A DNA stretch of 37,047 nucleotides from Gammaproteobacteria bacterium (lineage in GTDB: Bacteria > Pseudomonadota > Gammaproteobacteria > UBA6186 > Azoamicaceae), in NCBI GenBank assembly GCA_020054325.1, contig JAGVLG010000100.1, forward strand, positions 1 to 37,047, written 5' to 3'. The position numbers were made by a program, and so were the translations under genes. Position 1 is the first letter of the stretch. Each line of letters opens with the position of its first letter. The notes beneath the pieces are model-generated. The model did not search any database. It saw only the letters and a list, made by a program, of their open reading frames with translations, and had not been told where the DNA came from. Positions 1-6,656 of the stretch are shown here, one piece after another.

Positions 1-1
1 C

Positions 2-472
2 TCATCTAGTCTTAAAATATCAAACGATTTAAATACTTACAATGCTATATACTCCAAAGTTGAACATGCTATAGATACGTTTTTGAAAAATGGCACTGAT
101 ATTTCAGATATCCAAAATTATTTAACACACTGCTCGCAACTGCATGGTTGGTTCAAGGTAAGATATATAGGAAATGCCAATTTCATATTTGAAGATGTAA
201 ATTGCAAAGCTGAGGCTTTATTAGATAAAATTCAAAGATACAATAATCCAATAAAAGTACCAGTTGCCAAATCTGCTGGCTTTTTCTGGAGTCTATGCAT
301 CCAAGCAGAAGATGCGGCAATAGCACAAGATGACACCGCAAATTCCAGCCCAAGTATTGCAAAAACAGCTGCTACTATCAGATCAAATAATATTACTGTT
401 GCACCAATTAATAGTAATACGTCCAATTCAAATGGCAATACTGCTAGCACAAATAAACTAACTACTTTGTAA
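2..472 (+). CDS. Unknown protein, C-terminal part only (cut by window edge)
   Basis: The reading frame is open from base 2 to the TAA at 470-472, so the gene starts outside the window. A TTG at 83 is the first alternative start inside the window, but it has no clear ribosome binding site and the frame upstream of it has no stop, so I read this as a fragment of about 156 residues. The first part looks folded and partly helical. The last 50 or so residues are a Ser/Asn/Thr/Ala-rich low-complexity tail with repeated S-N and N-T pairs. No recognisable domain or membrane segment is visible. A similar low-complexity tail ends the kinase-like protein at 5478-6653, but I see no convincing homology in the folded parts. 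The function is unknown. Confidence 0.6.
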   Translation, partial: SSSLKISNDLNTYNAIYSKVEHAIDTFLKNGTDISDIQNYLTHCSQLHGWFKVRYIGNANFIFEDVNCKAEALLDKIQRYNNPIKVPVAKSAGFFWSLCIQAEDAAIAQDDTANSSPSIAKTAATIRSNNITVAPINSNTSNSNGNTASTNKLTTL

Positions 473-483
473 TAAACTTAAAC

Positions 484-512
484 TGAGAGGCATAATAAGA
501 CTATGCCTCTCA
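484..512. terminator. Bidirectional hairpin terminator between convergent genes
   Basis: A perfect 11-bp inverted repeat (TGAGAGGCATA at 484-494 and its complement at 502-512) with a 7-base loop lies between two convergent genes. On the plus strand it is followed by a short T-rich stretch (ATTTTAG). On the minus strand it is followed by AGTTTAAGTTTATT. It probably ends transcription from both sides. Confidence 0.75.
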
Positions 513-530
513 ATTTTAGGTATTTGTTTC

Positions 531-1205
531 TTATTGATCGGCAATGATAAGCGGGGTTATTTTTATCATCATGCCAACTAATGGATGATCTAAATAAAAT
601 ACTTCACGGCGCTTTACTTTAAAATCTTTTTTGATCTTAAATTCATTTACACCTTGCGAAGTTGATTGATCGGTGACATACAACATATCAACGTCAACAT
701 TAAACGCATTTTTAACAGGTTTGATGCTCACAACTGCAGTAACATTATTACCCTTCGTGCCACCATGAATTAAAACAGGAGTACTACGCACATTAGCTGC
801 TAATGGTTGGGTCCAACCTAGGTACTGCAACAAATGCAATCCTTTATTATTGCGAATAATATTTGCTTCTTCAGTTAATTTTAAATTATTTGCATCTACT
901 AATTTCACAGTAGAATTAATAACTTTTTGTACTGGCTCTGATCCCAGCTCATCTAGAGCGTTCAGCGTCTGCAACGTATCCAAGGAATCATCCTGATTCT
1001 TCATCTTAGACAGATTAATCGCGCCACTGGCATTTACCCTATTTACCTCTTTTGGCCATATTTCGGCATCAAATCGCTTTGAGTCGGTGTGTTCAAATAA
1101 AATTACATCTATTTGATATATACTTTCGACATCATCCGCAATTACTGGAAAGTTAACGGCGAACAACACACTAACTATAACTAATTTAGATATTGCTTTT
1201 AGCAT
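531..1205 (-). CDS. csiV: CsiV-family periplasmic protein
   Basis: This 224-residue protein starts with a signal peptide (hydrophobic residues about 8-22, ending ...VIA before DD). The mature part opens with YQIDVILFEH, has a central LGWTQP and ends with a R-R-E-V-F-Y-L-D-H-P-L-x-G motif near residues 200-211. These are the landmarks I know from the CsiV family, described as periplasmic peptidoglycan-binding proteins linked to cell-shape maintenance in some gammaproteobacteria. The start is supported by AGGA six bases upstream of the ATG. It lies 22 bp after the small membrane-protein gene and is probably cotranscribed with it. The family assignment rests on remembered motifs; the physiological role here is inferred. 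Confidence 0.72.
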   Translation of the reverse strand: MLKAISKLVIVSVLFAVNFPVIADDVESIYQIDVILFEHTDSKRFDAEIWPKEVNRVNASGAINLSKMKNQDDSLDTLQTLNALDELGSEPVQKVINSTVKLVDANNLKLTEEANIIRNNKGLHLLQYLGWTQPLAANVRSTPVLIHGGTKGNNVTAVVSIKPVKNAFNVDVDMLYVTDQSTSQGVNEFKIKKDFKVKRREVFYLDHPLVGMMIKITPLIIADQ

Positions 1206-1227
1206 GATAGATCCTAATATAAGAGGC

Positions 1228-1530
1228 CTATTTCATATTACCGTATCTATGCAGAATTTCAATAACGAAGTTCAAGTTAGATAACAACCAAACATTGGCA
1301 GATATTACGAATACAATTAAACCAATCCAAAATATGTAGTTCAAAATTTTATTCTTATTGCGAATAAACAAAACCACAGGGATTATTGGCCAGGTAATTA
1401 TAGCCGCTATAACCCAAAAAAAGTTCATGGCTTTGGAGTATTGTTTGGGGGAATAATATTGGATTAATGAAATTAAAGGGACAATAAGAAAAACTATTAA
1501 AGCACTTAGTAATGCTATACTTCCAATCAT
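1228..1530 (-). CDS. Small three-helix membrane protein, unknown function
   Basis: This is a hydrophobic protein of about 100 residues with three likely membrane segments (roughly residues 3-23, 36-56 and 65-85 from the chosen start) and a short basic loop, RNKNK, between the second and third. An ATG at 1542 would add M-E-V-K, but that ATG sits inside the sequence GGAGG, which is an excellent ribosome binding site for the ATG at 1530 (spacer TCAAA). I therefore start the protein at 1530. The hydrophobic W-P-I-I-P-V-V-L-F stretch slightly recalls short N-terminal membrane domains of phospholipase-D-like proteins, but this is too weak to name a family. It lies between the palindromic element after fabV and the csiV-like gene. 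Confidence 0.65.
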   Translation of the reverse strand: MIGSIALLSALIVFLIVPLISLIQYYSPKQYSKAMNFFWVIAAIITWPIIPVVLFIRNKNKILNYIFWIGLIVFVISANVWLLSNLNFVIEILHRYGNMK

Positions 1531-1552
1531 TTTGACCTCCATGTCTATTTAA

Positions 1553-1683
1553 TAATCTGTTACTCAACCAGCCATTATTTTTCTCAGGCGGACGCTGCAA
1601 GTACATCCATGTAAGCTCCCATCCGCCATCCCTGGCGGATGAGGCCGCTTCGAAAAACAATGGCCTGATTGAGTACCAGATTA
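1553..1683. repeat. 131-bp imperfect palindromic element overlapping the fabV stop codon
   Basis: The outer arms (1553-1583 and 1652-1683) match as inverted repeats at about 28 of 32 positions with one gap. The right arm includes the fabV stop codon. Nested inside is a second perfect hairpin, CATCCGCC (1619-1626) pairing with GGCGGATG (1634-1641), six bases apart. The inner core is visibly more GC-rich than its surroundings. In RNA from the minus strand the whole segment would fold into one long hairpin just after fabV, so it could act as a terminator or 3' stabiliser. Its size and symmetry also fit a REP- or MITE-like repeat. Confidence 0.7.
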
Positions 1684-2886
1684 AACAGTCTCTAAATGTA
1701 TCGACGGGATCTGCACGTTGATATCAACATCCTTAGTATAATCAACATTATCAACTTCGAAACCAAATAATTGGAAAAACTCTTTTCTGAAGCCCACGAT
1801 ATCAGAAATTTCTGGTAAGTTCTCAGTCGTCATATTACCCCACAATTGCGCGATTTCTTGCTGCACATCATCGCGTAATTCTAGATCATCGATACGGATG
1901 CGTTGTGCATCGTCTAACTTCATGTTATCAACACATAGAAAATCTTTAAATAAACGATATATCTGCTCGATACAGCCTTCATGAATATTTTTCTGCTTCA
2001 TTACTTTGTATAGCAATGAAATATAAAGCGGTACAACAGGGATAGCAGCACTAGCTTGGGTTACCAAGCCTTTATTTACTGACACGATTGCAGTACCGTT
2101 ACAATGCTTAGCTAAACGCACATTTAGTTCATGTGCAGTTCGCTCTAAGTGGCTCTTAGCAACACCAATAGTACCTTCGCGGTAAATTGGGTATGTCATT
2201 TCTGGGCCAATATAAGAGTACGCAACAGTAGTTGCATTTGGGGCTAAGACATCTGCAGCAATTAATGCATCTACCCATAACGCCCAATCTTCACCGCCCA
2301 TAACTTTTTCAGTAGCAATAATTTCTTCAGGCTTAGCTGGTGCAAGCTCGACATTCGATACTACACCACTAACTATATCAACTGTTTTATCTTTATATGG
2401 ATTACCGATTGGCTTTAATACTGAAGTGTATAAAGTACCAGTTGGATCTTGACGGCGTGGTGAGGCTAAACTGTAAATTACCAAATCTACTTTGCCATCC
2501 AAATCCTGCTTAATACAATCAATGGTTTGTTGTTTTATATTTTCTGAAAAAGCATCGCCATTAATACTACGAGCATACAAGCCAGCCTTTTGTGCTGCTT
2601 TTTCAAACGCAGCAGAATTATACCAACCAGCTGAGGCAGTACGGTTACCATCTGCTTCTCGCTCAAAAAACACACCTAAAGTTTTCGCACCCAAACCAAA
2701 ACTTGCGACAATGCGACTTGCCAAACCATAACCGGTTGATGCGCCGATTACCAATACATTTTTATATTTTGCAGGAAGTTCCCCTTCGCCTTGCACATAA
2801 TCTATTTGCTCAGCAACACGTGCAGCACAACCAACGGGATGCGCAGTAGTACAAATAAAGCCACGAGTTTTAGGTTCTACTATCAT
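1681..2886 (-). CDS. fabV: FabV-type trans-2-enoyl-ACP/CoA reductase (NADH)
   Basis: This 401-residue protein has the normal FabV length. FabV catalyses the last reduction of the fatty-acid elongation cycle, converting trans-2-enoyl-ACP to acyl-ACP with NADH, in the cytosol. Visible hallmarks are the N-terminal RGFICTTAHPVGC, the dinucleotide-binding GASTGYGL (48-55) followed by the acidic E75 in VFFERE, the conserved YSLASPRR (138-145) and the catalytic Y-x8-K pair Y235/K244. FabV enzymes are known to be less sensitive to triclosan than FabI. The ATG overlaps the ppiD stop by four bases (ATGA), which implies translational coupling. A long palindrome follows its stop codon. Confidence 0.95.
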   Translation of the reverse strand: MIVEPKTRGFICTTAHPVGCAARVAEQIDYVQGEGELPAKYKNVLVIGASTGYGLASRIVASFGLGAKTLGVFFEREADGNRTASAGWYNSAAFEKAAQKAGLYARSINGDAFSENIKQQTIDCIKQDLDGKVDLVIYSLASPRRQDPTGTLYTSVLKPIGNPYKDKTVDIVSGVVSNVELAPAKPEEIIATEKVMGGEDWALWVDALIAADVLAPNATTVAYSYIGPEMTYPIYREGTIGVAKSHLERTAHELNVRLAKHCNGTAIVSVNKGLVTQASAAIPVVPLYISLLYKVMKQKNIHEGCIEQIYRLFKDFLCVDNMKLDDAQRIRIDDLELRDDVQQEIAQLWGNMTTENLPEISDIVGFRKEFFQLFGFEVDNVDYTKDVDINVQIPSIHLETV

Positions 2887-4790
2887 TTTTGTGCCTCATA
2901 AAATTTAATGTTAGCTTTAGCTATTAATGCTGCTTGGAAGGACTCATATTCTAAGCGCCCTTGAATAGTTGCTATTTGTTGCTTTAATGCTTGCGTCGAA
3001 ATTTGTTCAACCTTTTCATCAAAAGTGCCAGGTATTACTTTGCTCACTGTTACCACAGCAAAGTTACCATTTGGTAATTGAAAACCAGCTACTGATAATG
3101 GCGCTTCTGCAGTTGGTTTTTCTATCATAAAGGCATTTTGTAAAATAGGCGTTGGTGTGGCCTTATTATCTCGTGCGGCATTCTTTTGAGTTTTCCACTC
3201 AAGCCTTAACTTTGAGGCCGCTTTATCTGCTGCAGTACCAGATTTAATTTCTTGCACTAAATTTTCGCCTAACTGTTTGGCCTTTACTGCTGCAGCTTGT
3301 TTTTGCAACATAGTTCTAATGTCATCTTTAACTTCAGCTAAAGTTTTCTGTCTTTCTGGTTGCATATCAGCAACACGAATTACCACGAAACTATCATCAC
3401 TAACACGTATTAAATCACTGTTGCGTTGTTGACCTAATACTTCATCACTAAATGCAGCACTGCGCACATTCTTAGAGCTCGCAATTCCAGTACCAGCTTG
3501 TTCTGTGAAATAATCTGTAGTTTGGATTGGCAGGTTTAACTTATCGCTTGCAGGTTGCAAAGTATTTGGATTTTCATAAGACAGATTTGTTAACTCTTCG
3601 CCGGTCTCTTTGAATAGGCGCTCTGCCATATCTTGCTTGTAACGTGCCGCGACAACATTTTTAACCGAATTATAATCTTTTGCTTCACCACCTTTACGCT
3701 CATAAACCTCAAAAATATGCCATCCATAATCCGATTGTACTGGTTCAGTGAATTCACCATTCTTGTTTAAGGCATAAACTGACGCTGGCAAAGCTTGATC
3801 TCCTTTGCCAATCCATCCTAAATCACCACCTTTACTTGCAGTTATCTTATCCTCTGACTCTTCACGAGCTAAGGTTTCAAAGTTTGTGCCGTCTTTGAGC
3901 TTTTTATAAACCGCATCAATCTTATTCTTGGCAGTTTCTTTTTGCTTTGCGGAGGCATTGATTGGTACTTCCACCATAATATGTCTTACATGCACAACCT
4001 CAGGCTCACTAAATAATTGCATATTATTTTGGTAGTATTCACGTAACATTTGCTCATCAATTTTTTTATCTTTAATTAAATGATCAATTGATAGCTCAAT
4101 ATACTGCAGCTTAACCTTTTGCGGCTCTTTCATGAACTGACCATTTTTGTCGTAAAAATCTTCAATTTCAGCATCAGTAACTACTGCTTCCTTTTGATAA
4201 TTCGCTGCAGGAATAATTACATAACCTAAATCACGCTTCTGGTTCCTAATTTTAGCAATTTCTTCTAACTCTTTATCTAGTGTAAAGTTCGAAGTCACAA
4301 TACCTTGTTGCGCTTGACTCAACATTAGACTGTCGCGTTGTACATCTTCAAATTCATTTTCATCAATACGGTTTTGCTGTAAAAAACGCTTGTATAAATC
4401 AATTGAAAACTGACCATCGATTTGTAGATTTGGTTGGCTCTGAATGGTTGCTATAAGATAGTTATCGCTAATTGCAAAACCTGTTTTTTGTAAGCCACGT
4501 ACAATTGCACGTTCACGTGCTAAAGAAACAGCAAGTCGTTGTTTTATAACTTTTGGATCGATTTGGCTGGCATCGAATGCTTTATTAGTAGCATTATAAT
4601 GCACCCAATGTTCGTATAATTGATCAATTTCAGATGCAGTAATTTTCTGACCATCAACTTTGGCGACTACTGGGCCAGATTGATTGTTAAAATAGCTGCT
4701 AACCCCCCAAGAACAAAAACCGAGCGCAATCATCCCTACGATTACCCAAGAGATGATTCCACGTGATTTCTCGCGAATTAATTGCATCAT
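2883..4790 (-). CDS. ppiD: PpiD: membrane-anchored periplasmic folding factor (SurA/parvulin family)
   Basis: This 635-residue protein has a basic N-terminus, one membrane segment (about 11-31) and a large periplasmic part. It has a SurA-N-like helical region (about 40-230), a parvulin/PPIC domain (about 264-365, with VRHIMVEVP and GGDLGWIGKG landmarks, ending YGWHIFEV) and a C-terminal helical region. PpiD sits at the SecYEG translocon and helps newly exported proteins fold; in well-studied members the parvulin domain has little or no isomerase activity. The position after hupB and the tRNAs matches the conserved gammaproteobacterial order. An M-M start is present and the ribosome binding site is weak. 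It is coupled to fabV by a four-base overlap, which is not its usual partner. Confidence 0.93.
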   Translation of the reverse strand: MMQLIREKSRGIISWVIVGMIALGFCSWGVSSYFNNQSGPVVAKVDGQKITASEIDQLYEHWVHYNATNKAFDASQIDPKVIKQRLAVSLARERAIVRGLQKTGFAISDNYLIATIQSQPNLQIDGQFSIDLYKRFLQQNRIDENEFEDVQRDSLMLSQAQQGIVTSNFTLDKELEEIAKIRNQKRDLGYVIIPAANYQKEAVVTDAEIEDFYDKNGQFMKEPQKVKLQYIELSIDHLIKDKKIDEQMLREYYQNNMQLFSEPEVVHVRHIMVEVPINASAKQKETAKNKIDAVYKKLKDGTNFETLAREESEDKITASKGGDLGWIGKGDQALPASVYALNKNGEFTEPVQSDYGWHIFEVYERKGGEAKDYNSVKNVVAARYKQDMAERLFKETGEELTNLSYENPNTLQPASDKLNLPIQTTDYFTEQAGTGIASSKNVRSAAFSDEVLGQQRNSDLIRVSDDSFVVIRVADMQPERQKTLAEVKDDIRTMLQKQAAAVKAKQLGENLVQEIKSGTAADKAASKLRLEWKTQKNAARDNKATPTPILQNAFMIEKPTAEAPLSVAGFQLPNGNFAVVTVSKVIPGTFDEKVEQISTQALKQQIATIQGRLEYESFQAALIAKANIKFYEAQK

Positions 4791-4814
4791 GATTAATTAC
4801 GACTCACATAAATG

Positions 4815-4891
4815 TGGCGGAGCGGACGGGACTCGAACCCGCGACCCCCGGCGTGACAGGCCGGTATTCTAACCAACTGAACTACCGCTCC
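4815..4891 (-). tRNA. tRNA-Asp (GTC)
   Basis: A 77-nt cloverleaf on the minus strand. The acceptor strand begins GGAGCGG, the anticodon loop CTGTCAC carries GTC, the T arm reads GGTTCGAGTCC and CCA is encoded. It lies between tRNA-Val and ppiD and is probably processed from the hupB transcript. Confidence 0.97.
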
Positions 4892-4902
4892 GCATAATTG
4901 AC

Positions 4903-4978
4903 TGGTGGGTGCTGAGGGGATCGAACCCCCGACCCTCGCCGTGTAAAGGCGATGCTCTACCAGCTGAGCTAAGCACCC
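4903..4978 (-). tRNA. tRNA-Val (TAC)
   Basis: A 76-nt cloverleaf on the minus strand. The acceptor begins GGGTGCT, the anticodon loop holds TAC, the T arm reads GGTTCGATCCC and CCA is encoded. It is 26 bp after the hupB stop. The Val-Asp pair between hupB and ppiD is a known arrangement in several gammaproteobacteria. Confidence 0.97.
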
Positions 4979-5004
4979 AAATTATTTATGCATTAAGTTA
5001 TTAG

Positions 5005-5277
5005 TTACTTAACTGCATCCTTTAACTCTTTTCCTACTTTAAAGTGGGCAACCCTAGCAGCTTGAATATCAATCTTTTCACCGGTTTTTGGATTACGCCC
5101 CACTCTAGCAGCACGTTCTTTGACACCAAAGGTACCAAAACCCACTAAAGCAACGCTATCTCCCGAAACTAATGCCTGAGTAATAGTTTCTAATACCGCA
5201 TCAAGCGCACGGGTAGCTACTGTTTTTGGTAAGTCTGCTGCCACCGCAACTGCATCAATTAACTGAGCTTTATTCAC
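5005..5277 (-). CDS. hupB: DNA-binding protein HU, beta type
   Basis: This 90-residue protein is the standard HU length. It bends and compacts DNA as a dimer in the nucleoid. The fold signature [18 protein letters not shown] is followed by KTGEKIDI, which forms the minor-groove-binding arm, and the C-terminal helix ends KELKDAVK. The start codon is GTG (5275-5277), preceded by a GGGG-containing purine-rich site. A strong promoter lies at 5316-5344. Two tRNA genes follow directly. In most relatives lon lies immediately upstream; here a foreign-looking plus-strand gene intervenes. Confidence 0.96.
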   Translation of the reverse strand: MNKAQLIDAVAVAADLPKTVATRALDAVLETITQALVSGDSVALVGFGTFGVKERAARVGRNPKTGEKIDIQAARVAHFKVGKELKDAVK

Positions 5278-5315
5278 AAAAATCCCCTTTTCATTTGGCC
5301 CAAAATAATTGAACT

Positions 5316-5344
5316 TTTATACCAACTACAGCTACCACCGTCAA
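5316..5344 (-). promoter_or_regulatory. sigma70 promoter of hupB
   Basis: On the minus strand TTGACG (5339-5344) and TATAAA (5316-5321) are separated by exactly 17 bp. Transcription would start about 30 bases before the hupB GTG and could continue through both tRNAs into ppiD. Confidence 0.8.
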
Positions 5345-5439
5345 GCACAGCTTGTTTTCCAACCGTCTTGACTAGAAGCCAGAAGAATACAGGTGCACTG
5401 ATAATATGTCAACAGCTATTTGAGGTGCGGATATTTGGG

Positions 5440-5445
5440 TATAAT
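5440..5445 (+). promoter_or_regulatory. Probable -10 box of the kinase-like gene
   Basis: A consensus TATAAT lies 32 bases before the GTG start at 5478. The upstream -35 is poor: TATTTG at 17 bp, or TTGAGG at only 14 bp. The promoter is therefore probably weak or activator-dependent. Confidence 0.5.
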
Positions 5446-5477
5446 GAAAGACAGGGAAGAATAAGGAAGTAAATATT

Positions 5478-6653
5478 GTGAAGGAATACACCCCAGTAAA
5501 ACCTGTAGATCCCACAGAATGTGGCCGCAACAAAAGTGCTACTATCGTTACTTCAAAATCAAAAAATGTCGAACGCACCAAGAAATGGATCCATAAAACA
5601 CAAAGTGAAAAATATCCGGTACATCTGCTAGTTAATGAAGTATTAATGGCTCAAATTTTAGTTGCGCTATTTACCAAGAATTATGCTGCCAAAAGCAAGA
5701 TAGATTTTAAAAACTTTGGATCAGTTTCACGAATTTTAGCTAATGATTCTCAAGATTGCGAAGATTTATTTCATTTTATAAATTCACGCTTTCCTGATAG
5801 AGTGATCAAGCTGTCTGGTTATGCTGCAAGCACATTATTCCGTGCATTATGCGCAAAATTGGTGTTGCATGATCGCGACATTAAGTTTGAAAATTTTGTC
5901 GTAGTGTACGATAAAATATCCAAGCAACCACTATTTATATATGCTATAGATCATGAATTTTGCTTGCAAAATAGAAATGGCATAGAAAAGACAATAAAAA
6001 CAAATCAATTTTTAAAAAACATTGCGCAAAATCCCAGACTATTTGCATACACATTAATAGATGACACTAACGGTTGGTCTCATGGTACAGGGCGGTATGC
6101 TATAGAAACCGGAGCTAAAGATTGGTATGTAAGTATCCTCGGCTTAGAAAAGCTAACAGCAGCTGATATTTTTGCAGAAATATTCAAGATCGCTACCGCT
6201 CTTATTGCAGACAATGATAAGTTAATTGATAATGTGGTGGCTAAAATTACCACAGCAATTAATGAAAATCATCAAGCATTGGACGATAAAGTCAAATATC
6301 ATATTTTAGGTTGTTTGAATATACAAAGCATGCGAGTAAAAACCCATGCGTCGGCAATTGTTAATTTTTTATCCACACAAGTTAGACCAAATGTAGCTCC
6401 ACTTGTGTTCAGCACTACAACACCAGCCGCACTACAACAGCAGTTAAGTGACGCCAAAACACCGGAAAGCGCAGCGGCATCACAAGTAGCTGAAACAACG
6501 TCACAAGCAGCTGGAACAGCATCACCAGCTGAGACAACAACACAAATAACTCAAGATAATAAACAATCCCAGCCAGGTTCGCAGCCAGATAAAACGAATA
6601 CTAAACCTGTTACTGTAACTAAAGCTCTTGGCAGCACAAAAGTTAAGCCATAG
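5478..6653 (+). CDS. Divergent kinase-like protein with low-complexity C-terminal tail
   Basis: This 391-residue protein starts at GTG with AAGGAAG eight bases upstream. There is no signal peptide or membrane segment. Residues 131-139 read HDRDIKFEN, matching the D-x-K-x-x-N catalytic loop of protein-kinase-fold enzymes (D134, K136, N139). Residues 157-161, IDHEF, sit where the metal-binding Asp (DFG in classic kinases, D-H-E in some bacterial effector and lipid-kinase-like families) is expected. A helix-rich N-terminal region could hold a degenerate ATP-binding lobe, but I cannot see a clear glycine loop or anchoring lysine. Residues from about 312 to the end are a Thr/Ala/Gln/Ser-rich disordered tail. 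The gene interrupts the conserved lon-hupB adjacency and runs against both, its stop ending 3 bp from the lon stop. Kinase activity and any secreted-effector role are inference. Confidence 0.55.
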   Translation: MKEYTPVKPVDPTECGRNKSATIVTSKSKNVERTKKWIHKTQSEKYPVHLLVNEVLMAQILVALFTKNYAAKSKIDFKNFGSVSRILANDSQDCEDLFHFINSRFPDRVIKLSGYAASTLFRALCAKLVLHDRDIKFENFVVVYDKISKQPLFIYAIDHEFCLQNRNGIEKTIKTNQFLKNIAQNPRLFAYTLIDDTNGWSHGTGRYAIETGAKDWYVSILGLEKLTAADIFAEIFKIATALIADNDKLIDNVVAKITTAINENHQALDDKVKYHILGCLNIQSMRVKTHASAIVNFLSTQVRPNVAPLVFSTTTPAALQQQLSDAKTPESAAASQVAETTSQAAGTASPAETTTQITQDNKQSQPGSQPDKTNTKPVTVTKALGSTKVKP

Positions 6654-6656
6654 CTC

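Noticed and set aside
1355-1660. Minus-strand frame of 101 codons over the palindrome after fabV
   Set aside because: It starts inside the inverted repeat, overlaps the better-supported small membrane-protein gene in another frame and has no ribosome binding site.
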